Shown: positions 55,971 through 64,000 of the stretch, piece after piece
How the letters are laid out: every line of letters starts with the position of its first letter
Numbering within the stretch: the stretch's first letter is position 1
NCBI RefSeq assembly: GCF_001899645.1
Contig: NZ_MKVV01000046.1
Span: 1 to 64,000, forward strand
DNA from: Pseudonocardia sp. 73-21
GTDB lineage: Bacteria > Actinomycetota > Actinomycetes > Mycobacteriales > Pseudonocardiaceae
Length of the DNA: 64,000 bases
Direction: 5' to 3'
Made by a program: the position numbers and the translations under genes
The notes under the pieces: generated by a model
The model's input: the letters and a program-made list of their open reading frames with translations, nothing else
Told to the model about the DNA's origin: nothing
The model's database searches: none

Positions 55971-57533
55971 GTGTTCAACGACCTCTCCGAACGTCTCAGC
56001 GACACGCTGGCCGGACTGCGCGGCAAGGGCCGCCTCTCCGAGGCCGACATCGACACCACCGCGCGCGAGATCCGCATCGCGCTGCTGGAGGCCGACGTCG
56101 CGCTGCCGGTGGTCCGGGCCTTCGTGGCGAAGGTCAAGGAACGGGCCAAGGGTGCGGAGGTCTCGGGGGCGCTGAACCCGGCCCAGCAGGTCGTCAAGAT
56201 CGTCAACGAGGAGCTCGTCGGCATCCTCGGCGGCGAGACGCGGCGCATCCGGCTGGCCAAGGAACCGCCCACGGTCATCATGCTCGCCGGCCTCCAGGGT
56301 GCCGGTAAGACCACGCTCGCCGGGAAGCTCGCCCACTGGCTCAAGGGCCAGGGCCACACCCCGCTGCTCGTGGCGTGCGACCTGCAGCGCCCCAACGCGG
56401 TCAACCAGCTGCAGATCGTCGGCGACCGCGCCGGGGTCTCCACCTTCGCGCCACATCCGGGCGCGTCAGCGACCGGTCAGACAGCGGAGCCGGGCAACGG
56501 CACGGGCGACCCCGTCGACGTGGCCCGCCGCGGTGTCGCGCACGCCCGCGAGAAGCACTTCGACGTGGTCATCGTCGACACCGCGGGCCGCCTCGGCGTC
56601 GACGAGGAGCTGATGCGCCAGGCGTCCGACATCCGCGACGCCACCCGCCCCGACGAGACGCTGTTCGTCGTCGACGCGATGATCGGCCAGGACGCCGTGG
56701 CCACGGCCGAGGCGTTCCGCGACGGCGTCGGGTTCACCGGCGTGGTGCTCACCAAGCTCGACGGCGACGCCCGCGGTGGTGCCGCGCTGTCGGTCCGCGA
56801 GGTCACCGGCCAGCCCATCCTCTTCGCGTCCACTGGCGAGAAGCTCACCGAGTTCGACGTCTTCCACCCCGACCGGATGGCCTCGCGCATCCTCGGGATG
56901 GGCGACCTGCTCACGCTCATCGAGCAGGCCGAGGGCGCGTTCGACCAGGAGCAGTCGGCCGCGGCCGCGCAGAAGATGGTCAGCGGCGAGCTGTCGCTGG
57001 AGGACTTCCTCGAGCAGATGATGGCCATCCGCAAGATGGGGCCCATCGGCAACATCCTCGGCATGCTCCCGGGCGCCAACTCCGGGCAGATGAAGGACGC
57101 GCTGGCGCAGGTCGACGACCGCCAGCTCGACAAGCTCCAGGCCATCATCCGGGGCATGACGCCGGCCGAGCGCAACGACCCGAAGATCATCAACGGGTCA
57201 CGGCGGCTGCGCATCGCCAACGGCTCGGGCGTGGCTGTCAGCGACGTCAACGACCTGGTCACGCGGTTCTTCGAGGCCCGCAAGATGATGAAGCAGATGG
57301 CCGGGCAGTTCGGCTTCGGCGGCGGCTCGCGCAGCGCCACGAAGAAGCTGGCGAAGAGCCGCAAGGGCAAGAAGGGCAAGGGGCGGCCCACGCCGTCGCG
57401 CGCGCTGCCCGCGGGGATGGGGATGCCCGATCTCTCCGGCCTGCCGCCGTCGCTGCAGCAGCTGCCGCCGGGGCTCGACCAGCTGCCTCCCGGGTTCGAC
57501 CCGAGCAAGCTCAAGTTCCCGAAGGGCAAGTAG
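55971..57533 (+). CDS. ffh: Signal recognition particle protein Ffh
   Basis: 520-residue SRP54. N domain (about 1-90), G domain with GLQGAGKTTLAGKLA, ACDLQRPNAV, DTAGRLGVDEELM, TKLDGDARGGAALS, and a Met-rich M domain (about 325-440) with FLEQMMAIRKMGPIGNILGMLPG and ITPAER-like MTPAERNDPKII. The basic/Pro/Leu-rich tail ends SKLKFPKGK. About 10 extra residues (HPGASATGQTA) precede the EPGNGTGDP segment. GTG 55971, with GTAGAG just before. Confidence 0.95.
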   Translation: MFNDLSERLSDTLAGLRGKGRLSEADIDTTAREIRIALLEADVALPVVRAFVAKVKERAKGAEVSGALNPAQQVVKIVNEELVGILGGETRRIRLAKEPPTVIMLAGLQGAGKTTLAGKLAHWLKGQGHTPLLVACDLQRPNAVNQLQIVGDRAGVSTFAPHPGASATGQTAEPGNGTGDPVDVARRGVAHAREKHFDVVIVDTAGRLGVDEELMRQASDIRDATRPDETLFVVDAMIGQDAVATAEAFRDGVGFTGVVLTKLDGDARGGAALSVREVTGQPILFASTGEKLTEFDVFHPDRMASRILGMGDLLTLIEQAEGAFDQEQSAAAAQKMVSGELSLEDFLEQMMAIRKMGPIGNILGMLPGANSGQMKDALAQVDDRQLDKLQAIIRGMTPAERNDPKIINGSRRLRIANGSGVAVSDVNDLVTRFFEARKMMKQMAGQFGFGGGSRSATKKLAKSRKGKKGKGRPTPSRALPAGMGMPDLSGLPPSLQQLPPGLDQLPPGFDPSKLKFPKGK

Positions 57534-57536
57534 CCC

Positions 57537-58622
57537 GTGTACCGGTTGCGCGGTGTGGCGCTCGGGCTGGGTGGGAACGCTGACGCAGCGGAGACGGTGG
57601 AGCTCTTCGTCGGGGACGACGGGCGGTTCGTCGACGTCCCCCTGCCCGACGCCGAGACGATCATCGACGGCGGGTTCGTCGTACCCGGGCTCGTCGACGC
57701 GCACTGCCACGTGGGGCTCGGCCCGTCCGGGCCCGTCGACCTCGAGGAGGCCGACGCGCAGGCGCGCACCGACCGCGACGCCGGGGCGCTGCTGCTGCGC
57801 GACTGCGGCTCGCCGGTCGACACGTCGCCGCTGCAGGCCCGCGCCGACCTCCCGGAGATCATCCGCGCGGCCCGGCACGTCGCGCGGCCGAAGCGCTACA
57901 TCCCGGGCCTCGCGGTCGACCTCGACGACCCCGCGCTGCTGCCCGAGGTCGTGGCCGAGCAGGCCGCGGCCGGCGACGGCTGGGTCAAGCTCGTCGGCGA
58001 CTGGATCGACCGCGGCGTCGGCGACCTCGCCCCCCTGTGGCCCGACGACGTGCTGGTCGCCGCGATCGGGGCCGCCCACGCCGCCGGGGCCCGCGTCACC
58101 GCGCACGTCTTCGGCTCCGACGCCCTGCCCGGCCTGGTGAACGCGGGCATCGACTGCATCGAGCACGGCACCGGCCTCACCGACGACGTCATCGCCGAGA
58201 TGGCCCGCCGCGGCACGGCCCTGGTGCCCACGCTGATCAACGTCGAGACGTTCCCCGGCATCGCCGACTCGGCGTCGAAGTACCCCGTCTACGCCGCCCA
58301 CATGCGGGAGCTGCACGCCGGGGCCGGTGACGTCGTGCGGCGGGCGGTCGAGGCCGGGGTGCCCGTCTACGCGGGCACCGACGCGGGCGGCGGCATCGCC
58401 CACGGCCGGATCGTCGACGAGATCGACGCGCTGCGCGCCGCCGGGCACCCCGACGCCCTCGGCGCGGCGAGCTGGGCGGCGCGGGAGTGGCTGGGCCGGC
58501 CGTCCTTCGCCGTCGGCCACCCGGCGGACCTCGTGGTCTACCGGTCCGACCCGCGCCTCGACCCGTCGGTGCTGCGGGAGCCCGAGCTCGTGATGCTGCG
58601 GGGCCGTCCCGTCGCCCGGTAG
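57537..58622 (+). CDS. Amidohydrolase-family metal-dependent hydrolase
   Basis: 361-residue TIM-barrel hydrolase. Seen: GGFVVPGLVDAHCHVGLG (HxH metal motif near residue 57), KLVGDWIDRG (Lys possibly bridging), TAHVFG, CIEHGTGL, and AGTDAGGG (catalytic Asp), then a closing beta segment (HPADLVVY). Imidazolonepropionase/prolidase-like branch; substrate unknown. It starts 3 nt after ffh and is probably cotranscribed. Confidence 0.85.
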   Translation: MYRLRGVALGLGGNADAAETVELFVGDDGRFVDVPLPDAETIIDGGFVVPGLVDAHCHVGLGPSGPVDLEEADAQARTDRDAGALLLRDCGSPVDTSPLQARADLPEIIRAARHVARPKRYIPGLAVDLDDPALLPEVVAEQAAAGDGWVKLVGDWIDRGVGDLAPLWPDDVLVAAIGAAHAAGARVTAHVFGSDALPGLVNAGIDCIEHGTGLTDDVIAEMARRGTALVPTLINVETFPGIADSASKYPVYAAHMRELHAGAGDVVRRAVEAGVPVYAGTDAGGGIAHGRIVDEIDALRAAGHPDALGAASWAAREWLGRPSFAVGHPADLVVYRSDPRLDPSVLREPELVMLRGRPVAR

Positions 58623-58642
58623 GAGTCACCGTCCTACCGGGC
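58614..58642. terminator. Hairpin terminator over the amidohydrolase stop
   Basis: GCCCGGTAGGA (58614-58624) pairs perfectly with TCCTACCGGGC (58632-58642), with a 7-nt loop. It includes the TAG stop at 58620-58622. Confidence 0.7.
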
Positions 58643-58938
58643 CAGGGCCCCCGTCGCCTCGGTGCCGCGGCGTAGAAGCGGGAGGTGCCGGGGTCGTGCG
58701 CCATCGCGGTCGGTGCCGCTCCACCGCAGCCACGGCCCGACGTCACCGTCCAGGGCGAGGGAGAAGGTGCCGACCGACGGGGCGGCGTCGCGGACGAGCC
58801 GCCCGGCGCCGGTGCCGTCGAGGTCGACCGTCAGCTGGCCACAGGGTGCTTGACCGTCACCGTCCGGTTCGCGGGCCCGCCGCGCACGACCACCCACCGG
58901 GATCGGCGGCCACCCCGTGTCGACCCACTGTCCGACAT
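58634..58938 (-). other. Unassigned minus-strand coding-like stretch, possibly degenerate
   Basis: Two minus-strand frames look partly protein-like: 58848-58938 (MSDSGSTRGGRRSRWVVVRG...TVKHPVAS, 35 residues) and one ending at 58634 (QLTVDLDGTGAGRLVRDAAP...TGALAR). They lie in different frames and abut, and the second ends in the terminator shared with the amidohydrolase. This may be a broken small gene. No family recognised. The remaining 58939-59057 shows nothing beyond the CPBP promoter. Confidence 0.3.
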
Positions 58939-59057
58939 GTCCGATCCGGTCCGGGAGCGAGATCGGGGGTGGTGCGCACCCCGATCGGGGGTACCGGGCC
59001 GGGCGTCTGCCGCGAGGCCGACGGCGGCCTCACGCCGCGGCCGGTAGCGTCGATCAC

Positions 59058-60254
59058 GTGGGACCAGGGGACGAGGGGACGGCACGGCCGACCGAGGGCA
59101 CCGGCGACCGCTCCGGCGCGGGCGGGAGCGGTCCCGTGATCGCCCACGACGTGCCGGGCCCGACCGGCGCCACCCCCGACGGGCCCACTCCCGACGGGTC
59201 CGCCGCCGTGGCCGGGCCTCCCGAGCGGGCCGCGGCCCCGGACCGGCCGGTCGCCGAGCCGCCGGTTTCCGGGGGCCCGGCCGGGTCACCTCCCGCGGAG
59301 CCTGCGGGTTTCCCGCTGTACCCGCCGTACCCCGACCCGCCGGCGAACGCCGGCCCGTGGGGTCCGGCGGCTCATGCCGGACCGCAGGGCCCCTACGGCC
59401 CGCCGGGGCCGAACGCGTACGCGGGCCCGTGGGGCCCGCCGCCGTACGGCGCACCTCCGGCGCCGTGGGGCGCGCCCCACGGTCCGGGATGGGGTCCGCC
59501 GCCGGGTCCGCCCGGCGCCTACCCGGGCCCCGGACCTGCGGGAATGCCGCCGCCCCGACCGGTCCGCACCCACCGGTGGGGGCTCGGCGCCTACCTCGTC
59601 GTCGAGGCCGTCTTCCTGCTCGCCTCGGTCGCGGTGGCCGCGGTCCTGGGTGAGCGGCTCTCGTCGTCGGCCGGGGCGCTGGCCACCGCACTGGTGGTGC
59701 CCACGCTCCTCGCCGCCGGCACCGCGATCCTGATCACGGTGTGGCGCGGCAACGGCCCCCGCATCGACCTGGGCCTGCAGTTCTCCTGGCGGGACGTCGG
59801 CCTCGGGCTGGCCTTCGGTTTCGGCGGGCTCGTGATCACGATTCCCGCGTCGCTGCTCTACGTCGCGATCGCCGGTGACGAGACGACGTCGGCGGTGGGG
59901 GAGGAGTTCGGCGGCATCCGGTCGGGTCCGTGGATGGCCGCGCTGGTGTTCGTGATCGTGGTGTTCGTCGCACCGCTGTGCGAGGAGATCGTCTACCGCG
60001 GGCTGCTGTGGGGGGCCGTCGAGCGGCTCGGGGCCCACCGCTGGTGGGCGCTGGTGATCACCACCGTGGTGTTCGCGCTGGCCCACTTCGAGTTCACCCG
60101 CACCCCGCTCCTGCTCGTCGTGGCCATCCCCATCGCGCTGGCCCGCCTCTACACGGGACGGCTCGTGGCCGGGGTCGTCGCGCACGCCGTGAACAACCTG
60201 CTCCCGGCCGTCTCGCTGGTGATGATGCTTCTCGGCGTCCTGCCGGGGACGTGA
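59058..60254 (+). CDS. CPBP-family intramembrane metalloprotease with Pro/Gly-rich N-terminus
   Basis: 398 residues. A disordered Pro/Gly/Tyr-rich N-terminus (about 1-165; repeated GPWGPP/YAGP), then eight or so transmembrane helices of the CPBP (CAAX-protease/Abi) family with CEEIVYRGLLWGAVERLG (EExxxR), VVFALAHFEF (FxxxH) and VAHAVNNLLP (HxxxN): all catalytic motifs present. GTG 59058 lies about 8 nt after TAGCGT, so probably leaderless. Physiological role unknown. Confidence 0.88.
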   Translation: MGPGDEGTARPTEGTGDRSGAGGSGPVIAHDVPGPTGATPDGPTPDGSAAVAGPPERAAAPDRPVAEPPVSGGPAGSPPAEPAGFPLYPPYPDPPANAGPWGPAAHAGPQGPYGPPGPNAYAGPWGPPPYGAPPAPWGAPHGPGWGPPPGPPGAYPGPGPAGMPPPRPVRTHRWGLGAYLVVEAVFLLASVAVAAVLGERLSSSAGALATALVVPTLLAAGTAILITVWRGNGPRIDLGLQFSWRDVGLGLAFGFGGLVITIPASLLYVAIAGDETTSAVGEEFGGIRSGPWMAALVFVIVVFVAPLCEEIVYRGLLWGAVERLGAHRWWALVITTVVFALAHFEFTRTPLLLVVAIPIALARLYTGRLVAGVVAHAVNNLLPAVSLVMMLLGVLPGT

Positions 60255-60405
60255 CGCACGCCGTCTGGCACAATGGGCGATCGGTTCTGCGGTCGGCCCT
60301 CTACCAGCCGCAGCCACACACGTCGAGCGACGCGCAGCCCGTAACCCCACGCGAGCAGCACGGCCTCATCGCCGAACCAACTGATCACAGGGAGCAGTAC
60401 ACAGC

Positions 60406-60867
60406 GTGGCCGTCAAGATCAAGCTGATGCGTCTGGGCAAGATCCGTCAGCCGTACTACCGCATCGTCGTCGCCGATGCCCGCAACCGCCGCAGCGGCCG
60501 GGCCATCGAGACCATCGGCAAGTACCACCCGAAGAATGAGCCGAGCCTCATCGAGGTCGACTCGGACCGGGCGCAGTACTGGCTGGGTGTCGGCGCGCAG
60601 CCCACCGAGCCCGTGCAGCACCTGCTCGAGATCACCGGTGACTGGCAGAAGTTCAAGGGTCTGCCCGGCACCGAGGGCACCCTCAAGCCGCAGCCCGAGA
60701 AGGTCGACAAGCTCGCCCGCTTCAACGCGGCGCTGGCGGCCATCGACAACGAGCCGACCTCCGACGCCACCACGCCGAAGAAGAAGGCCGAGAAGCGCGC
60801 CAAGGCCGATGACGCCGCCGCCGACGAGGCCGCTCCCGCGGCTGAGGCTGCTGCGACCGAGGCATGA
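60406..60867 (+). CDS. rpsP: 30S ribosomal protein S16
   Basis: 153 residues: the S16 core (about 1-85; [33 protein letters not shown]) and an Ala/Glu/Lys-rich C-terminal extension typical of actinobacteria. GTG start; a GGGAG ribosome binding site is near 60391. First gene of the rpsP-khpA-rimM set, 151 bp after the CPBP gene. Confidence 0.97.
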   Translation: MAVKIKLMRLGKIRQPYYRIVVADARNRRSGRAIETIGKYHPKNEPSLIEVDSDRAQYWLGVGAQPTEPVQHLLEITGDWQKFKGLPGTEGTLKPQPEKVDKLARFNAALAAIDNEPTSDATTPKKKAEKRAKADDAAADEAAPAAEAAATEA

Positions 60868-60901
60868 CCGCCGCCGTGCTCTCCTGCGCGGAGTCGGCGT
60901 C

Positions 60902-61144
60902 GTGACGGCCGTTCTGGCCGACGCGCTCGAGCACCTCGTCCGGGGGATCGTCGATCACCCGGACGACGTGCAGGTCGATCTCGTCACCAACCGCCGGGGC
61001 CGCACGCTGGAGGTCCGCGTGCACCCGGAGGACCTGGGCAAGGTCATCGGGCGCGGCGGGCGCACCGCCACGGCGCTGCGCACGGTCATCGGCGGTATCG
61101 GCGGACGGGGCGTGCGGGTCGATGTCGTCGACACCGACCGGTAG
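60902..61144 (+). CDS. khpA: KH-domain RNA-binding protein KhpA
   Basis: 80-residue single KH domain with the GKVIGRGGRTATALRT loop (GxxG) and an LVRGIVDHPDDVQVDL strand. GTG 60902 with GGAG upstream. The gene end overlaps rimM by 23 nt. Conserved between rpsP and rimM; small RNA chaperone in relatives. Confidence 0.92.
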   Translation: MTAVLADALEHLVRGIVDHPDDVQVDLVTNRRGRTLEVRVHPEDLGKVIGRGGRTATALRTVIGGIGGRGVRVDVVDTDR

Positions 61145-61673
61145 GTCCTCGACCACCGAGGTCCTCGCCGGCGTCGCCGTGCGGGCCCACGGCCTGCGCG
61201 GCGAGGTCGCCGTGGACGTCCACACGGATTCCCCGGAGGAGCGGTTCGCCGCCGGCGCGGTGCTCGTCGCGCGCCGCCCGGGGTCTCCCGACGGTGTGCT
61301 GACGGTGGAGTCGTCCCGTCCGCACTCCGGCAAGCTCCTGGTCCGCTTCGTCGAGGCCCCGGACCGCACCGCGGCCGAGGGCCTGCGCGGCACGCGACTG
61401 GTGGTGCCCACGCACGCGCTGCCCGAGCCCGAGGACCCCGACGAGTTCCACGTCCACCAGCTCGAGGGCCTGCGCGCCGAGCTCGAGGACGGCACCGTCG
61501 TCGGCACGGTCCGCGAGGTGCTGCTGGGCCCCGGCGGGGAGCTGCTGGTGCTGTCGCGCCCCGAGCTGCCCGATGCGCTGGTGCCGTTCGTGCACCAGAT
61601 CGTGCCCACGGTCGACCTGGCCGGCGGCCGGGTCGTCCTCACCCCGCCCGAGGGTCTGCTCGACGTCGAGTGA
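61122..61673 (+). CDS. rimM: 16S rRNA-processing protein RimM
   Basis: 183-residue ribosome maturation factor for the 30S head. Seen: VAVRAHGLRGEVAVDVHTDSPEERF (N-terminal barrel), LRGTRLVVP, and the PRC-like C-terminal half (EFHVHQLEGLRAE ... ALVPFVHQIVPTVDLAGGRVVL). ATG 61122 lies within khpA; no better start is visible. Confidence 0.92.
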   Translation: MSSTPTGRSSTTEVLAGVAVRAHGLRGEVAVDVHTDSPEERFAAGAVLVARRPGSPDGVLTVESSRPHSGKLLVRFVEAPDRTAAEGLRGTRLVVPTHALPEPEDPDEFHVHQLEGLRAELEDGTVVGTVREVLLGPGGELLVLSRPELPDALVPFVHQIVPTVDLAGGRVVLTPPEGLLDVE

Positions 61674-61692
61674 CGATCACCGACTCGGATGA

Positions 61693-62103
61693 TCACCGTC
61701 GCGACGGGCGCTCCAGGTAGGTCGCGTCCGGCCGGATGAAGCCGAAGCGCCCGTAGAGGCCGTGGGCGTCGGCGGTGTGCAGCGTCCACCGGAAGTCGCG
61801 GCCCGGGCCGTCGTCGATCATCAGTTTCACCAGCGCCACGCCGAGTCCGTGCCCCCGCGTGGACGGGTCCACGAAGACGTCGGCCAGGTAGGCGAACGCC
61901 ACCCCGTCGGAGACGGCCCGGGCGAACCCCACCGTCCGTCCGTCGAGGTCGTAGGCGCCGACGATCCGCCACGCGCCGTCGATCTGCTTCTCGACGTCCT
62001 CGCGCGTCCGCCAGCGGCCCCAGTAGGCGTCGGTCGACAGGTAGCGCCAGACGGCGTCCCGGTCGACCCGCTCCGGGTCGTCGTCGAGCTCGTACTGCTC
62101 CAT
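61693..62103 (-). CDS. GNAT-family N-acetyltransferase
   Basis: 136 residues with the acetyl-CoA loop VDPSTRGHGLGVALVKLMI and GFARAVSDGVAFAYLADVFV, and a C-terminal YGRFGFIRPD segment. Substrate unknown. Divergent from the HTH gene; their shared 63-bp gap holds two palindromes and promoters on both strands. Convergent with rimM. Confidence 0.88.
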   Translation of the reverse strand: MEQYELDDDPERVDRDAVWRYLSTDAYWGRWRTREDVEKQIDGAWRIVGAYDLDGRTVGFARAVSDGVAFAYLADVFVDPSTRGHGLGVALVKLMIDDGPGRDFRWTLHTADAHGLYGRFGFIRPDATYLERPSRR

Positions 62104-62110
62104 CCCCCGA

Positions 62111-62164
62111 AACTAGCGCGTCAACTTTGGTTGACAATGTCCCGCGTGTCAACCTAAGTTGACA
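62111..62164. promoter_or_regulatory. Bidirectional promoter with two TGTCAAC-N4-GTTGACA palindromes
   Basis: Site 1: GTCAAC-TTTG-GTTGAC (62120-62135). Site 2: TGTCAAC-CTAA-GTTGACA (62147-62164), centres 28 bp apart. Rightward: -35 TTGACA (62131-62136), 18 bp, -10 TAAGTT (62155-62160), ATG at 62167. Leftward: -35 TTGTCA (62137-62132), 16 bp, -10 TAGTTT (62116-62111), ATG at 62103. Site 1 covers both -35s and site 2 the rightward -10. Both messages would be leaderless or nearly so. Confidence 0.7.
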
Positions 62165-62166
62165 GC

Positions 62167-62382
62167 ATGACCGATGCGACGGAGGTGGCGGCGGCGGCGT
62201 CCAGCAGGGACCCGTCCGTCGGACTCGCGGCCGTGGCGTCCCTGCGGGGGCTGCTCGAGTCGCTGGAGGAGCTGCAGGTGACGAACGCGCGCAGCCAGGG
62301 CTGGTCCTGGCAGCAGATCGCCGAGGCCCTGCGGGTGAGCAGGCAGGCCGTGCACAAGAAGTACCGACGGTTCGGCTTCTAG
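62167..62382 (+). CDS. Small helix-turn-helix protein
   Basis: 71 residues: an N-terminal helical part (LAAVASLRGLLESLEELQ) and a C-terminal HTH (WSWQQIAEALRVSRQAVHKKYRRFG) resembling sigma-70 region 4 or MerR-type recognition helices. It lies 11 nt before the Clp_N gene, a pairing common in actinobacteria. It may bind the two upstream palindromes, by location only. Confidence 0.8.
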   Translation: MTDATEVAAAASSRDPSVGLAAVASLRGLLESLEELQVTNARSQGWSWQQIAEALRVSRQAVHKKYRRFGF

Positions 62383-62393
62383 GGAGGCGGGTC

Positions 62394-62960
62394 ATGTTCG
62401 AGAGGTTCACCGACAAGGCACGACGCGTGGTGGTGCACGCCCAGGAGTCGGCGCGCGAGCGGGGCGCCGACTCCCTCCGCACCGAGCACCTGCTCGTCTC
62501 GCTGTTCGCGGTGCCCGACAACCTCGCGGTCACCGTGCTGGCCGCCCACAACGTGACGCGGGCCGATATCGAGGCCGACGTCGACCGGATGCGCGGCGGC
62601 CCCGCGCCGTCCGACGCCGACGCGCTGGCCACGCTGGGGATCGACCTGGACGAGGTGCGCCGGCAGGTGGAGGAGGCCTTCGGTCCCGGCGCGCTGGACC
62701 GCACCCGGGCCGCGCAGAGCCGGGACGGCCGGCGGACCGGCTGGATCCGGTTCGACCCCTCGTCGAAGAAGGCGCTCGGGCTCGCCCTGCGCGAGGCGAT
62801 CCGGCTGGAGCACCACTACATCGGCACCGAGCACCTGCTGCTCGGGCTGATCCACGAGGGGGCGGGCGGCGCCTTCCACGTCCTCGACGGGCGCGGCGTC
62901 CACCTCGGGCCGTCACGGATCCTCGTGGAGGAGCTGGTGCGCGGGAAGCGCGCGGGCTAG
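62394..62960 (+). CDS. Clp_N-domain protein (stand-alone ClpC N-domain)
   Basis: 188 residues starting [22 protein letters not shown], the ClpC/ClpA N-terminal repeat, with a second Clp_N repeat near residue 122 on ([31 protein letters not shown]). No ATPase modules follow. Such free N-domains could act as decoys or adaptors for ClpC; this is inference. GGAGG ribosome binding site upstream. Operon with the HTH gene. Confidence 0.88.
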   Translation: MFERFTDKARRVVVHAQESARERGADSLRTEHLLVSLFAVPDNLAVTVLAAHNVTRADIEADVDRMRGGPAPSDADALATLGIDLDEVRRQVEEAFGPGALDRTRAAQSRDGRRTGWIRFDPSSKKALGLALREAIRLEHHYIGTEHLLLGLIHEGAGGAFHVLDGRGVHLGPSRILVEELVRGKRAG

Positions 62961-62984
62961 GAACATCCTCCCCGCGTCCGGTGG

Positions 62985-63290
62985 TGGCGGAGCGGACGTG
63001 GGGCGGTTCGCCGGCGGGCCACCCCAGGTCGTCCCGGCCGTCGACCCCCTCACGCGTGACGTCCACCCCGCACCGACCAGCCGCGCTCGGTGCAGGTGGA
63101 GAGCGCGGTGCGCAGGGCAGGTCCTGGAAGCCGTCCTTCGAGATCACCATGACCACGGCGGCCCCGATGCCCAGCAGCGCGCGGGTGCGCAGGCCGGCGT
63201 TCTTCGCCACCGCCTCGCGCTCGAGACCGATCGCGGTGGCGAGGACGGGGGCGAGCACGGTGGGCAGCGGCAGGCTCCACCGGTCGGGTC
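62985..63290 (-). pseudogene. MgtC/SapB-family remnant
   Basis: Minus-strand residues [43 protein letters not shown] match the N-terminal helices of MgtC proteins. Then an internal deletion and frame change lead to a short C-terminal-like part (TERGWSV in one frame, [14 protein letters not shown] in another). The middle transmembrane region is missing and no start is evident. Fills most of the 382-bp gap before trmD. Confidence 0.6.
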
Positions 63291-63342
63291 CTGGACCGGA
63301 GCTCCGGCGGCCCGTCTGACCTCCCGTGACAGGATCGCGCAG

Positions 63343-64000
63343 GTGCGGATCGACGTCGTGACGATATTCCCGGACTACCTGACCCCGCTGCGCGAGGCGC
63401 TGCTGGGGCGGGCCATCGAGGCCGGGCTCGTCGACGTCGCCGTGCACGACCTGCGGCGCTGGACCCACGACGTCCACCAGGCCGTCGACGACACCCCCTA
63501 CGGCGGCGGGCCCGGGATGGTCATGCGGCCCCAGGTCTGGGGCGAGGCGCTCGACGAGGTGATCGGGGACGGCCCGGCCCGGCTGGTCGTGCCCACGCCG
63601 GCGGGCCGGCCGTTCACGCAGGCCACCGCGCAGGCCTGGGCGGGGGAGGAGCGGCTCGTGTTCGCATGCGGCCGCTACGAGGGCATCGACCAGCGCGTCG
63701 TCGACGAGGCGGCGCACCGGATGCCGGTGGACGAGGTCAGCATCGGCGACTACGTGCTCATCGGGGGCGAGGCCGCGGTGCTCGTGATGGCGGAGGCCGT
63801 GGTGCGGCTGCTGCCGGGGGTGCTGGGCAACCCGGCGTCGGCGCAGCAGGACTCGTTCTCCGACGGCCTCCTGGAAGGACCGTCCTACACGCGTCCGGTG
63901 ACGTGGCGCGGGCACGACGTTCCCGACGTGCTGCGCAGCGGCAACCACGGCGCCATCGCCCGCTGGCGCCGCGACCGCGCGCTCGAGCGCACGGCCGAGC
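63343..64000 (+). CDS. trmD: tRNA (guanine37-N1)-methyltransferase TrmD (cut by window end)
   Basis: The frame is open from GTG 63343 to the window edge (219 complete codons; about 240-280 expected). Seen: [29 protein letters not shown], the trefoil-knot SAM site [13 protein letters not shown] and [17 protein letters not shown], and [17 protein letters not shown]. It makes m1G37 in tRNAs reading CNN/CGG codons, preventing frameshifts. Normally next to rimM; here the GNAT/HTH/Clp_N cluster and the mgtC remnant lie between. Confidence 0.96.
   Translation, partial: MRIDVVTIFPDYLTPLREALLGRAIEAGLVDVAVHDLRRWTHDVHQAVDDTPYGGGPGMVMRPQVWGEALDEVIGDGPARLVVPTPAGRPFTQATAQAWAGEERLVFACGRYEGIDQRVVDEAAHRMPVDEVSIGDYVLIGGEAAVLVMAEAVVRLLPGVLGNPASAQQDSFSDGLLEGPSYTRPVTWRGHDVPDVLRSGNHGAIARWRRDRALERTAE

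Overview
The window is high-GC (roughly 70% or more by eye), with many GTG starts, stop/start overlaps of the ATGA and TGATG type, and actinobacterial gene content. The backbone rpmB - DAK2 kinase - recG - pyc - rsmD - coaD - sepIVA - yceD - rpmF - rnc - mutM - acyP - smc - ftsY - amt - glnB - glnD - ffh - rpsP - khpA - rimM - trmD is the conserved actinobacterial chromosomal order. A Pseudonocardiaceae chromosome, Pseudonocardia-like, is my best guess; this is inference from content and order, not a database match. No rRNA, tRNA, CRISPR array, insertion sequence or phage gene was seen.

Layout. 0.2-2.2 kb: a sodium:solute symporter with a small membrane partner. 2.6-8.5 kb: a complete mrpABCDEFG cation/proton antiporter operon. 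8.5-15.4 kb: gamma-carbonic anhydrase, ung, rpmB, a DAK2-type kinase, recG and an unknown membrane protein. 15.4-28 kb: pyc, rsmD, coaD, sepIVA, two tandem MinD/ParA ATPases of the ESX/EspI type, a lytic transglycosylase, yceD, rpmF, rnc and mutM. 27.9-30.6 kb: a decayed molybdenum hydroxylase pair. 30.9-40 kb: corA and a full kdpFABCDE potassium system. 40.5-47.1 kb: a CAP-domain secreted protein, acyP, smc and ftsY. 47.2-55.4 kb: nitrogen control, with two amt-glnB cassettes, a PII paralogue that lacks its T-loop, and glnD, interrupted by an MFS/MarR pair. 55.4-64 kb: a frameshifted ATPase, ffh, an amidohydrolase, a CPBP protease, rpsP-khpA-rimM, a divergent GNAT versus HTH/Clp_N cluster, an mgtC remnant and the start of trmD (cut by the window end).

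The genes fall into a few themes: ion homeostasis (Mrp, Kdp, CorA, SSS), ribosome and SRP biogenesis (rpmB, rpmF, rpsP, rsmD, rimM, trmD, ffh, ftsY), DNA repair and chromosome structure (ung, recG, mutM, smc), septum and envelope (sepIVA, transglycosylase, CAP), and ammonium sensing (amt, PII, GlnD).

The least expected content is a set of short palindromic repeats. Exactly 40-bp palindromes sit 15-18 nt upstream of rsmD, mutM and kdpD. A 59-bp palindrome lies in frame inside the smc hinge. Other families occupy convergent or intergenic gaps: a CGACTCGCG-type array, a GAGTGGGCAC element and a TGATCGCCG element. The other standouts are the T-loop-less PII protein, a 14-bp repeat that breaks the hydroxylase large subunit, and a two-palindrome bidirectional operator at 62.1 kb.
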